NCBI GenBank assembly: GCA_964540105.1
Contig: CAZILL010000002.1
Coordinates: forward strand, 1 to 64,000
Length of the DNA stretch: 64,000 bases
Reading direction: 5' to 3'
Source: DATKJY01 sp964540105
Lineage (GTDB): Bacteria > Zixibacteria > MSB-5A5 > GN15 > FEB-12
Made by a program: the position numbers and the translations under genes. This document shows, in pieces, positions 45,383 to 54,858 of this stretch. Position 1 is the stretch's first letter. Each line of letters opens with the position of its first letter. The notes below the pieces were generated by a model that saw nothing but the letters and a program-made list of their open reading frames with translations, searched no databases and was not told where the DNA came from.

Positions 45383-48300
45383 ATGTACCGATACGAGATT
45401 CTTGATATCCCCTTCGTCTGGCGCCGCCTGCCCGTGATGGCACTGCTGGCAATCTCCTTTCTGATCTTGATCTCCGGTCGAGCCGTAGCCCAGACCACGA
45501 ACAGTACGGCAACGCTGAGCTGGTCTGCCCCGGGGGACAACGGGCTGATCGGAAGTGCAGTGAGGTATGACCTTCGTTATACGACCTCCTCTTTGAGCGA
45601 AGCCAACTGGAGCACCGCGGCGATCGTCACCAGTCTTCCCGCTCCGAAATCTCCTGGCGGGCGCGACACTGTTGTCGTGACCGGCCTGACTCCGGGGACG
45701 ACGTACTACTTTGGCCTCAAGACCGGCGACAAGTTTTCCAATTGGTCGGAACTTTCCAATGTGATCAGCAGGACCACAACCGGCGGAAGCGTGGATTCGC
45801 TGGTCAGCTTGTTCCTTGATTCGCTGCGATGCGATTTTTCAGGTGAAAGTGACTCTCTTCGCATCCGTTACCGGACCGGTTCGATGGCGGGACCCGACTC
45901 GGTCATACTGGCGATGACCACCGATGGCACTCTTCCGACGGCCGCCTCGACCGATCGGATCGCACGCGCCTACGCGACGCTGCGTACTGACACGCTTAGA
46001 ATCGTGCGGACAGTCGTCGAGTCTGACACGGTCATTATCGGGGGGTGGGTTCAGTTGGGGGCGTCACTATCGATCCCCAAGTACGACACCGTCATCCTGG
46101 TCCAGCCCCCGCCGTCGCCGGTTGTTTCGCTCGTCATTGATTCGCTGCGTAGCGATTTTTCAAGCGAGAACGATAGTCTGCGGGTTCGGTATGTCACCGG
46201 CGCCGAGCTGTTCCCAGACTCAGTCATCATGGCGTTGACAACCAATGGCTCTCTACCAACTGCAACATCTGCCGACCGCTGGGCGCGAGCCTACAGCGCT
46301 TCACGAACCGATACATCTCGAATAGTCAGGACCATTATCGAGTCCGACACAGCCATTGTCGGAATATGGGTGAAGGACGCAGGACAGCTGTCTGCACCCA
46401 GGTACGACACCGTCGTTCTGATTCAGCCGACCACAGCGCCGGTTGCGTCGCTCTTCATTGACTCTCTGCGATGCGACTTTTCAGGTGAGAGCGACAGTCT
46501 GCGGATACGATACCAGACCGGTGCGCAGACTTTCCCAGACTCGGTGATACTGGCGATAACTACCGACGGAACCCTACCGACCACGACATCGCCCGACCGT
46601 TCGGCGAGAGTATACGCTGCGTCACGGACCGACACCTCGCGAATCGTCCGAACCATCGTAGAATCCGACACAATCATTGTCGCGGCCTGGGTAAAGGACG
46701 CAGGGGTTCTGTCGACGCCCCGGTATGACACGGTGATTCTGAATCAGCCGACCACGGCGCCCGTCCTGTCGCTCTTCATTGACTCTCTGCGGTGCGATTT
46801 TTCAGGTGAGAACGACAGCCTACGGATCCGCTACCAGAGTGGAACACAAACCTTCCCGGACTCGGTGATACTGGCGATCACGACCAACGGCGCTCTGCCG
46901 ACTGCAAGTTCAGCTGATCGTATCGCCCGCCCGTATGTGGCGTTACGCATCGACACGCTGAGAATTGTCAGGACGATTGTCGAGTCGGACACCCTCATCG
47001 TTGGCGCCTGGGTGAAAGACGCAGGAGTTCTGTCGACACCCCGTTACGATACCCTGATAGTAATCCAGCCGTCTCTGGCTCCACTCGCGACCCTCTCCAT
47101 CGATTCAATCCGTTACGATTTTTCAGGTGAGAGCGACAGCATTCGGTTTCGCTACCAGACCTCCGCGCAGACCTGGCCCGAGTCGGTGGTTGTGGCGATC
47201 AGTCTCGATGGTTCCCTTCCTGCACCGACATCAGCTGATCGCTGGGCACGCCCATATAGTCCCGGGGCGACCGGGAGTTTCTTCGCTGTGAAGTCAATCG
47301 TCGAACCCGCCTCAGTAATCGTCGGGGCATGGGTACGATCGGCCGGGCTCTATTCCGCCCCGCTGTTTGACACGATTGCCTTTGGGCAACCTCTGCCGCA
47401 TCCTCTGATGGCGCTCTTTGTCGATTCGATTCACTGTGATTACGATGGTGAGAGCGATTCGATTCGGATTCGATATCAGACCGACAGCCAGACCGCAAAC
47501 GATTCGGTCGTGATTGCCGTAACCTACGACGGAAGCATGCCGAACCAGACTTCGGCGGAACGCGCATCAAGAGCGTTCGGGTCGCTTCAGACCGACAGCC
47601 TCATGTGGCTTCGCACGCTCACTGAGCCTGCCACCGTTATCGTAGGTGGATGGGTGCGGGTCGGTGGGAACTGGTCGTATGGCCTCTTTGACACCCTCGT
47701 CCTGCACCAGCCTCCCCCGGATCCCCTCGCGACACTGGTGATCGATTCGCTTCACTCAGATTTTTCGGGAGAATCCGACAGTGTCCGGATTCGCTTTACG
47801 AGTGGTACGCAGGAATGGCCCGATTCGGTGATCGTCGCGATTAGTGTCGACGGCAGTCTGCCTGCAGTCAACGGAGCAGACCGGCGCGCGCTCCTGTTTA
47901 CCCCGGCAACGGGCGACACGCTGCACCTGGTTTGTCAGGCGCTGGAAACGGACACGGTGATTGCCGCTGGTTGGGTACGAGATGGAAACAGCTGGTCGAC
48001 GCCGACGTTCGATACGGTGATCCTGAGTCAGCCGCAACCAGCTCCGCTCGCGTGGGTGTCCATTGATTCTGTCAATTACGACTATTCGGGTGAGAGCGAT
48101 TCTCTCCGCCTTGTCTATCAGACGGGAACACAGAATTGGCCCGATTCCGTCATTCTGGCGCTCAGTGTCGGTACCGGCTTGCCGACTCTCAACTCGACCA
48201 GCCGATGGGCGCGCCCTTACACTGGCGCTCAGGTGTCGTCACTCTTTGTCAGCGATTTGATCGACGAACCGACGATAGTCGTAGTCGGCGGCTGGGTCCG

Positions 48301-49948
48301 TTCGGGGAATCAGGTCTCCACTCCAGTCTACGATACCATCAGTTTGGAGCCGCCCCTTACCTTTTCCGGCGTTGCGGCGTCGAACATCGGGCAGAATTCT
48401 GCCACTATCGTCTGGAGCACCAATCTCATCGCGACGTCTCAGGTTCTGTACGGTGTGGACGTGCTCTATGGGCAGAGTACTGCTCGAGATGCAAACAGAG
48501 TGCACAGTCACGTTGTCGATCTCTATGGCCTAAGCGCGGGAACAACCTATCACTTTCAGGTCTCCAGCGATCCCGGCAACGGACCCGTCAGGAGCGCGGA
48601 CTTCAGTTTCACGACCAGCTTCTCGACCGGTACGCAGCTGGTGATCACCAATGACGACACCACCGGAGTGACTGACAGCTCAGCGACCATCGTTTGGGCG
48701 ACCTCCCCGGAGGGATCGTCGCAGGTACAATATGGAGCAACGGTGGATTACACGCGTACGACTCCCATGAATCAATCGCTGACCACCCAACACACGGTAC
48801 TGCTTGACGGTCTCAGCCCGAGGACGCTGTATCATTACCGGGTGGTGAGCACTGATGCCTCCGGGAACCGAGTGGCGGGTGTTGACCGAACGTTCAAGAC
48901 TCCGCGCTCCCGTCAAACGAATATCAGCCGCCACAAGGGGGTGCGCGCTGCGGGCAGCTCCCCGGGCTATTTGCCGGAGGTTGTGAACGACTCCGTTATC
49001 GATCCGTATGGTGATCTGATGACCACCTGGCGCTCCTCGGAAGAGCACAATCAGCCGCAGTGGGTGGAAGTGGAACTGGGCAACGACGCGATTGTGACCA
49101 AAGTAATTGTCTACTGGGCATATGACGCACTCGATCAGACCTGGATGACACCCCAGCAGTACAGCATTCAGAAATGGAATGGCGCCGACTACCAGGAGAT
49201 CGCAGGTTTGACCGGCGCACCCGTTGAGCAGGCGACTGTGACCGGTTTCCCTGATTCCGTGCGCACCAGTAAGATTCGTATCTATCAGCCGCGCGGGATG
49301 GGACCAATACATCATACGTCAACACTGTGGATCACTGAGCTTGAGGTGTATGGTGCTCCGGGATCAGTCGACACGCTCATATTGAATGTGGAATCTCCCG
49401 GTCAGTTCATTGTCACACAGCCAGTTCTTCAAATCGAAAACCTGCTCACACTGGCCCCCGGGACATTGCTGGCCGGATCACCCGAATCTCCCCAGGAAAA
49501 TCTCTACTTCTTTGAGATTGCCGCCGATTCGGCCATGTCAATTCCTGTTGTGATTTCCGCCGGCATTCCTCAGGAGGTTGGCACATCGACGCGTTGGAAG
49601 GTGCCTGAACCGCTGGAGACCAACACGAGATATTTCTGGCGGGCGAGCGCCAATCACTCGGTGTACACCACTGTTCAGTCGTTCTTCATTGTCTCGGAGA
49701 CGCACCCGTATCCGAATCCGTATCGCCCCGATCAGGGAGACAGGCTGACCTTTACCGGTCTCCATGCGGGCTCTAATCTCATTATCCTATCCATTTCGGG
49801 TGAGTTGATCAAGCGATGGACTGGCAACACCGGAGCCGAGATCACCTGGGACGGGCTGAACGAAGCTGGTCTGCCGGTGGCTTCGGGTACCTATCTGTGG
49901 TATGAAGAGAACAGCAAGACCAAGGGGAAGTTGATCGTAATTCGATAG
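45383..49948 (+). CDS. Large secreted protein with eight tandem repeats, FN3 and discoidin domains
   Basis: A 1,521-residue protein with AGGGA upstream and a signal segment ending about residue 37 (MALLAISFLILISGRAVA). Domains: FN3 (about 42-132), eight ~107-residue repeats (about 138-990; each with IDSLRCDFSGESDSLRIRY, SDTVIVGGWV and YDTVIL.QP elements), two FN3 modules of purple-acid-phosphatase type (about 992-1175; SATIVWSTN.ATSQVLYG), a discoidin/F5-8C-like domain (about 1177-1325; SPGYLPEVVNDSVIDPYGD, PQWVEVELG), a further beta domain (about 1330-1435) and a FlgD-like C-terminal domain (HPYPNPYRPDQGD, IKRWTGNTGAEITWDG, ending KGKLIVIR). Likely a surface-displayed, carbohydrate- or surface-binding protein. 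Its neighbour at 50253 is a paralogue. Confidence 0.85.
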   Translation: MYRYEILDIPFVWRRLPVMALLAISFLILISGRAVAQTTNSTATLSWSAPGDNGLIGSAVRYDLRYTTSSLSEANWSTAAIVTSLPAPKSPGGRDTVVVTGLTPGTTYYFGLKTGDKFSNWSELSNVISRTTTGGSVDSLVSLFLDSLRCDFSGESDSLRIRYRTGSMAGPDSVILAMTTDGTLPTAASTDRIARAYATLRTDTLRIVRTVVESDTVIIGGWVQLGASLSIPKYDTVILVQPPPSPVVSLVIDSLRSDFSSENDSLRVRYVTGAELFPDSVIMALTTNGSLPTATSADRWARAYSASRTDTSRIVRTIIESDTAIVGIWVKDAGQLSAPRYDTVVLIQPTTAPVASLFIDSLRCDFSGESDSLRIRYQTGAQTFPDSVILAITTDGTLPTTTSPDRSARVYAASRTDTSRIVRTIVESDTIIVAAWVKDAGVLSTPRYDTVILNQPTTAPVLSLFIDSLRCDFSGENDSLRIRYQSGTQTFPDSVILAITTNGALPTASSADRIARPYVALRIDTLRIVRTIVESDTLIVGAWVKDAGVLSTPRYDTLIVIQPSLAPLATLSIDSIRYDFSGESDSIRFRYQTSAQTWPESVVVAISLDGSLPAPTSADRWARPYSPGATGSFFAVKSIVEPASVIVGAWVRSAGLYSAPLFDTIAFGQPLPHPLMALFVDSIHCDYDGESDSIRIRYQTDSQTANDSVVIAVTYDGSMPNQTSAERASRAFGSLQTDSLMWLRTLTEPATVIVGGWVRVGGNWSYGLFDTLVLHQPPPDPLATLVIDSLHSDFSGESDSVRIRFTSGTQEWPDSVIVAISVDGSLPAVNGADRRALLFTPATGDTLHLVCQALETDTVIAAGWVRDGNSWSTPTFDTVILSQPQPAPLAWVSIDSVNYDYSGESDSLRLVYQTGTQNWPDSVILALSVGTGLPTLNSTSRWARPYTGAQVSSLFVSDLIDEPTIVVVGGWVRSGNQVSTPVYDTISLEPPLTFSGVAASNIGQNSATIVWSTNLIATSQVLYGVDVLYGQSTARDANRVHSHVVDLYGLSAGTTYHFQVSSDPGNGPVRSADFSFTTSFSTGTQLVITNDDTTGVTDSSATIVWATSPEGSSQVQYGATVDYTRTTPMNQSLTTQHTVLLDGLSPRTLYHYRVVSTDASGNRVAGVDRTFKTPRSRQTNISRHKGVRAAGSSPGYLPEVVNDSVIDPYGDLMTTWRSSEEHNQPQWVEVELGNDAIVTKVIVYWAYDALDQTWMTPQQYSIQKWNGADYQEIAGLTGAPVEQATVTGFPDSVRTSKIRIYQPRGMGPIHHTSTLWITELEVYGAPGSVDTLILNVESPGQFIVTQPVLQIENLLTLAPGTLLAGSPESPQENLYFFEIAADSAMSIPVVISAGIPQEVGTSTRWKVPEPLETNTRYFWRASANHSVYTTVQSFFIVSETHPYPNPYRPDQGDRLTFTGLHAGSNLIILSISGELIKRWTGNTGAEITWDGLNEAGLPVASGTYLWYEENSKTKGKLIVIR
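45796..48356 (+). repeat. Eight tandem ~320-bp coding repeats
   Basis: The segment encoding DS(L/I).(C/Y/S)D(F/Y)SGESDS recurs at about 45820, 46140, 46459, 46780, 47102, 47424, 47743 and 48064, a regular period of about 320 bp (~107 codons). Repeats 3 and 4 are the most alike; outer ones have diverged. The fold is not recognised. Confidence 0.9.
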
Positions 49949-49978
49949 ACGTCTGACCCTGTTTCACACCGGCTAACG

Positions 49979-50020
49979 CGCCCGGCGACCCTGACCGAAG
50001 GATCTCCGGGCGTTTTTTTT
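49979..50020 (+). terminator. Rho-independent terminator
   Basis: Stem cgcccgg (49979-49985) / ccgggcg (50006-50012), followed by eight T. It ends the 45383-49948 transcript about 30 bp past the stop. The remaining spacer to 50252 shows no gene. Confidence 0.85.
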
Positions 50021-50252
50021 CTCCGTGCCGGTTACAAATCAACCGATATTGGATCGCTCATTCCGGACTGCGAAGTGCCGATACTATGAAAGTATTTCAA
50101 GGAAGTTCGCGCGAGTAAACGAGCGGTTTCTGGCTGCAGGTACAGAAGAGGGTCTAGTTGGGTGATTCGACAACATATAGTTGACTATGGCGTCGGAAGC
50201 TGCTATCAACTGCATGTCAGGAATTAGGATGCCTTACAAAGGTACAATTCGA

Positions 50253-52685
50253 ATGCGAAACGTACGGTTGAAAACTCAGATCGCACAAATCGTCGGTTTC
50301 ATAGCGTTCCTCTTTGTGGCGCAGCAGGTTTCAGCTGCTTCGACCACCCTGAGATGGACAGCGCCGGGGGACAACGGCCTAATCGGCAGAGCAATCAGGT
50401 ACGATTTGCGTTATTCAGTAGCCCCACTTACAGAAGCCACGTGGAGCACGGCCTCGCTCGTTACCGGACTTCCGGTGCCGGGCGTGCCCGGATTTGCCGA
50501 GAGCATGACGGTCACTGGATTGGATTCACTAACCACCTACTACTTTGGGCTCAAGACCGCAGACAAGTTCTCCAATTGGTCGCCGCTGTCCAATGTAAAG
50601 ACGTGGCGGGCAGGCAGGTATCTCGTCGTTACTCCGTCGGCGCTGAGTTTCAGTGTGGCTGAAGGGAGTGTGGGGAGTTCTGCCGGCATTCTCAACCTTG
50701 CATCTTCCGATGGCGTCGTGCTGACTTTCACGAGCACAGAGGGGAGCGACTGGTTTTCGCTCACCAATCCCGATGGCGCAACTCCCGGAACAGTGACGGT
50801 GGTTGCCGATTTTACCGGACGCGCGGTCGGAACATACATTGATTCGATTCGCGTCGTATCATCAACGGCTCTGAACTCGCCGGTCTGGGTGAGAGTAACT
50901 CTCACGATCGAACCGCCTGCCCCAAACTATCTGGCCGTGACACCAGATACGGTAAAATTCCAAAGGATCGTGGCCGATCCAGCCCCGGCGGCCAGACCGT
51001 TCTTTGTCTCGGAAACGGGCGGAAGGAATATCGGCTTTTCGTGTGCCACGAATGCCTCCTGGATGACGCTGAGCAAAGCGTCCGGAACAACGCGGGATTC
51101 GGTTCTGGTCAGCATCGATGCGACGGCCATGTCGCCGGACAGCGCCTACATTGATTCTGTCCAAGTCGGATCGGCCGTGGCCATCAATTCCCCCCGCTGG
51201 GTCATGGTCAAGGTCTCCACTGAAATCTCAGCGTCAACCCGCAGTCTGGTTGTCGCACCGGACAGCCTGCACTTCAGTTCGACCCAGGGCTTCGCTAATC
51301 CTCCCGCGCAATCGATCGATGTCCACGAAGCGTCAGGGGGGGCGATCTCAGTTTCGTTGTCCTCTTCGGCCTCCTGGATCGTTCTGGCCAGTCCCGATGG
51401 TACAACCCCGACATCGATGTCAGTGGGGATAGACGCCAGCGCTCTGGGGATCGGCCAGCATACCGATTCAGTGCAGGTAAGCTCATCGGCCGCGCTCAAC
51501 TCTCCCATATGGGTGAGAGTCTCGCTCAGTGTCCAACCTCAGCCGAACCGGCTCCTGGTTGACTCGGATAGTCTCCTGTTCACTGCGGTTGAAGGAATGG
51601 GGAATCCGTCGCCGGCTTCTATAACCGTAACTGAAGCGCACGATCGCGCAATCAACTTCACGTGCAGCACTGACGGTGGATGGATCACACTTCGCGACAC
51701 AAGCGCTACGACACCGGCATCGATCGCGGTCGAAATCAGCGCCTCCGGACTGGAAAGCGGCGACTATGTCGACTCAATACAGTTCGAATCGAACGGTTCT
51801 GTCAACACGCCAATCTGGGTACGGGTGATCCTTCATATCGCGCCGCCTCCGAATCTGATCTTCTCCGACATGACCATATCCGAAGTGACAACATCCTCGG
51901 CAGTAATCGGGTGGAGGACGAGTCGCCCGGCAACATCGCAAGTTCTCTTCGGGCCGACGGAACTGTACGGTTACAGCACGGTCATGACTGCGACCATGAG
52001 TTCTGAGCACAGCGCCGTGATCAGCAATCTTGCAGCGGGTACACTGTATCATATTCAGCTTGTCTGCGATCCGGGAACCGGCCCGCAGCTTAGCCGCGAC
52101 TCGACCTTCGCGACCTCCGACATGCTGAAAGCTTCCGGTGCACCGGTCTACAATGTGTCGCAACCAACGCTGATCGTGGAAAACATAGTCCTTCCCAGCG
52201 GGAGTGCAAGCGGCACCCGTAGCGGCAGCGGACTCAATCAGTACTTCTTCATGGTGGCGCGAGACTCGACCATGAGCGATGTCGTTGTCGCCTCACCCGC
52301 AATTGACGAAGAGGAAAGCGCGACGACTTCGTGGAAGATTCCACAGCCTCTGGAACCAGGTCAGCGCTACTATTGGCGAGCCAGTGTGAACAATGTCATC
52401 TATACCGATCTCCAGTCATTTATCGTGACCGGCGACGTACACGCGTATCCGAACCCATTCCGACCTCAGGAATCCCCCGCAGCTACCTTCACCGGCGTAC
52501 CGCCCGGATCAAACCTGCTAATCGTGACCGTCACCGGTGAGCAGATCAAGCGCTGGACGAATAATTCCGGGCAGGACATCCTGTGGGACGGACGCAACGA
52601 AATCGGAGCGCCGGTGGCTTCAGGGACCTACTTGTGGTACATTGAGAGTAGCGACATCAAGGGAAAACTGATTGTGATCCGTTAG
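50253..52685 (+). CDS. Large secreted protein with four BACON-like repeats, paralogue of upstream gene
   Basis: An 810-residue protein. The ATG at 50253 opens the signal peptide (MRNVRLKTQIAQIVGFIAF...VSA) with AAAGGT upstream; the frame extends to 50181. Domains: FN3 (about 32-120, near-identical to that of the 45383 gene: WTAPGDNGLIGRAIRYDLRY), four ~104-residue BACON/Ig-like repeats (about 122-535; WI.L..PDGTTP, SALNSPVWVRV.L.I), PAP-type FN3 (about 535-625), a beta domain, and a FlgD-like C-terminus (HAYPNPFRPQES, IKRWTNNSGQDILWDG, KGKLIVIR). The two ends match those of the upstream protein, while the middle differs, so the genes arose by duplication and exchange of the centre. It ends 4 bp into the converging gene. 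Confidence 0.85.
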   Translation: MRNVRLKTQIAQIVGFIAFLFVAQQVSAASTTLRWTAPGDNGLIGRAIRYDLRYSVAPLTEATWSTASLVTGLPVPGVPGFAESMTVTGLDSLTTYYFGLKTADKFSNWSPLSNVKTWRAGRYLVVTPSALSFSVAEGSVGSSAGILNLASSDGVVLTFTSTEGSDWFSLTNPDGATPGTVTVVADFTGRAVGTYIDSIRVVSSTALNSPVWVRVTLTIEPPAPNYLAVTPDTVKFQRIVADPAPAARPFFVSETGGRNIGFSCATNASWMTLSKASGTTRDSVLVSIDATAMSPDSAYIDSVQVGSAVAINSPRWVMVKVSTEISASTRSLVVAPDSLHFSSTQGFANPPAQSIDVHEASGGAISVSLSSSASWIVLASPDGTTPTSMSVGIDASALGIGQHTDSVQVSSSAALNSPIWVRVSLSVQPQPNRLLVDSDSLLFTAVEGMGNPSPASITVTEAHDRAINFTCSTDGGWITLRDTSATTPASIAVEISASGLESGDYVDSIQFESNGSVNTPIWVRVILHIAPPPNLIFSDMTISEVTTSSAVIGWRTSRPATSQVLFGPTELYGYSTVMTATMSSEHSAVISNLAAGTLYHIQLVCDPGTGPQLSRDSTFATSDMLKASGAPVYNVSQPTLIVENIVLPSGSASGTRSGSGLNQYFFMVARDSTMSDVVVASPAIDEEESATTSWKIPQPLEPGQRYYWRASVNNVIYTDLQSFIVTGDVHAYPNPFRPQESPAATFTGVPPGSNLLIVTVTGEQIKRWTNNSGQDILWDGRNEIGAPVASGTYLWYIESSDIKGKLIVIR
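50618..51850 (+). repeat. Four tandem ~310-bp coding repeats
   Basis: Units start near 50618, 50930, 51245 and 51551 with LVV.P.SL.F and end NSP.WV.V.L....P. Units 3 and 4 are the closest to each other. Confidence 0.85.
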
Positions 52686-53665
52686 TCCTGCGGGACCAAC
52701 AGGTCCTCGCCGCGAAGGTATTCCTCGATCAGGTAGTAGTTCATTCGCGCTTCGAGGTTGAGAGGACCGACAAGGTCGGCAGGTAACGACCCTCCTTCTG
52801 ATAGCTCGAGAAAGTGGAATGAGTCGTATTCCCGCTTGTCGGGTGGTACGGCATCGAGACGCGCGCCGACTTCGCTGCGATTAAGCGTGGTTGTGACAAG
52901 GCAGAAGACCTGAGGACGTTCGCCTCGGAGCATCTCGCGCGCGTACGCCAGAGGAATGACACATGACTCTGTCGGATTCAGACCAATCTCCTCGTTGATC
53001 TCCTGAGTCATGGCTCGATGGACCATATCCTCAAGCGAAGGATAGTCATTCGCGAAATCAACCAACCCCGCCACCGACGGTCCCCGGGAATGTTCAAGGC
53101 TGGCCAGTTTCCCGGAACGCTGCACCTGTAGCAGGAACCGCCTCTTATGCTCCTGAACGAGCAGATAGCCGCACACGCCGATACAGATTGCCAGCGGGTT
53201 GTCCTCGGGCAGTCTTGTCCGACAGATCGCTTTGTAATATTTGCGCAATGTGCCGCCGTGCGCATCGAACAGGTGATGCGGCAGGTCGAGGGCCAGACAG
53301 CTCACCTGCTCGGCATACGAAGTGGCTCGGATGGTCAGGACCGCGCCATCGATCCGTCGCTCGAAACGGATCACTCTGACGACCAGCGGACCGTCGTAGA
53401 GTCGCCCCTCTTCACGGAGTTGCTCGGCAATCGTCTCAGTGAATGCTCGAATTGCCGGATCGGTCAGATGAAACTGCCCGGGGTCACAGACTATCCGCAC
53501 CGAGGCCACCGACAAAGAGTCGGCGCCGAAGAAGCGGACAATGTCGAAGTAGTAGCAGTCCTGTCGACGATCCCGACCAACCAACCGCGACGGCTCAGCA
53601 GCGATGTCGGCGAAATGATCGGCCGCAAAGCGAGGGAGAAGGCTTTCGTCGAGATATGTGGTCAT
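52682..53665 (-). CDS. Nudix-superfamily-like protein
   Basis: A 327-residue protein. Its C-terminal half (about 160-310) has the Nudix pattern, with a relaxed box: the AMTQEINEEIGLNPTE helix fits RE..EE.G with T in place of R. The N-terminal part is a beta-rich domain of unknown fold. Its start overlaps the EamA gene stop by 4 bp, which suggests an operon. Substrate unknown; the changed box could mean altered or lost hydrolase activity. Confidence 0.65.
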   Translation of the reverse strand: MTTYLDESLLPRFAADHFADIAAEPSRLVGRDRRQDCYYFDIVRFFGADSLSVASVRIVCDPGQFHLTDPAIRAFTETIAEQLREEGRLYDGPLVVRVIRFERRIDGAVLTIRATSYAEQVSCLALDLPHHLFDAHGGTLRKYYKAICRTRLPEDNPLAICIGVCGYLLVQEHKRRFLLQVQRSGKLASLEHSRGPSVAGLVDFANDYPSLEDMVHRAMTQEINEEIGLNPTESCVIPLAYAREMLRGERPQVFCLVTTTLNRSEVGARLDAVPPDKREYDSFHFLELSEGGSLPADLVGPLNLEARMNYYLIEEYLRGEDLLVPQD

Positions 53666-54585
53666 GAGAGGAACAACAAGGCCACACCCCCTACGGCAAC
53701 AAGGGCGCCGATGATCGCACGCATGGTTACTGCCTCCTTATAGACGAGAATCACCGTGGGAATGATCAGGATCGGTGTGATCGAATTGAGCGTAGCCGCG
53801 ACACCCGCTTCAATCCGCGAGACCGCAACGAGCGACATCCAGACGCCAAGAAACGGCCCAAAGACAGCTCCCGCGAGCGTGAATACCATCGCCTTGCGGT
53901 TAGCGGTGTGGCTGACCGTTTCGCGAAGTTTTCCGCGCAGCCCCGACATTGACCAGATCAGGAGCGTTGAGCCGAGCATGCGCGTGTACGAGGCTGCCAG
54001 TGGGGAAACAGTCTCCCCGGCGTGCAGCATCCCCTGCTTCGACATGACCAAGCCGGTCGCCTGAAAAAGCGCCGCCCCCAAGGCGAGCAGCACCCCTTTG
54101 GTCATCGTGCCTGAGTCCGGATGCTCGTGGTGAAGTGCGTTGTGATTTCCCTCGCGCCGTTCCATGACCACCCACGTGATTCCCGCGACGGTAACGGCAA
54201 TTCCCACCAGGTCCAGCCCTCGCAGATGTTCTCCAAGGAAAATCCAGGCGATGAGCGTAGTCCAGATCGGTGTGCTCGCTGCAATCAGGGTCATGAGTCT
54301 GGGGCCGATCATGACCAGGGCCTTGAAGCCGCAGCCGTCCCCTAAGACCAGTCCAATCACTCCTGAGAGGGTCAGCCAGAACCACTGCTCAGGAGCCAGT
54401 CCCTGTGGGATCGGACTACCGACGGTCAGAGTAAGGATTATGGCATAAATGGTAATCGCGAAGACCAGGCGAATCTTATTGACTGCGAACGAGCCAATCA
54501 GCTTGCCAGCTTCGGAGAAACAGACAGCCGTGAACGACCACAGAAGCGCGGTAGCGAGGGCGGCGATCTCTCCGGTGTACTGCAT
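53662..54585 (-). CDS. EamA/DMT-family transporter
   Basis: A 307-residue protein with about ten membrane segments in two EamA halves (first half with ALLWSFTAVCFSEAGK; second with LLALGAALFQATGLVMSKQG). ATG 54585 with GGAAGAG upstream is chosen; the frame to 54744 adds a non-hydrophobic stretch. The substrate (metabolite export or uptake) is not evident. It shares a 4-bp overlap with the Nudix-like gene downstream. Confidence 0.88.
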   Translation of the reverse strand: MQYTGEIAALATALLWSFTAVCFSEAGKLIGSFAVNKIRLVFAITIYAIILTLTVGSPIPQGLAPEQWFWLTLSGVIGLVLGDGCGFKALVMIGPRLMTLIAASTPIWTTLIAWIFLGEHLRGLDLVGIAVTVAGITWVVMERREGNHNALHHEHPDSGTMTKGVLLALGAALFQATGLVMSKQGMLHAGETVSPLAASYTRMLGSTLLIWSMSGLRGKLRETVSHTANRKAMVFTLAGAVFGPFLGVWMSLVAVSRIEAGVAATLNSITPILIIPTVILVYKEAVTMRAIIGALVAVGGVALLFLS

Positions 54586-54858
54586 AGAACTACTCTTCCG
54601 ACAAGCAGCAGATCCACCGGCCGGACTGGCACCGCCAAGATATCGACAAAGTGACCGCTTGGCAATCGTCAGAGCCTGACCCACTGAACGCATCGACTTC
54701 GCAATTCTGTCGTGGTCGTTGCATACCCGGTCCTTCTCGTTCACTCATCTGCAACCTGACGCCCACTCCCAACCTGATGATCTGTCAGTAGATAACAGCG
54801 ATGTCCGCTTTTTCCTCCTCCGGCACACCGTTTGAGCATCTCCCTGACGGAGGTACAC

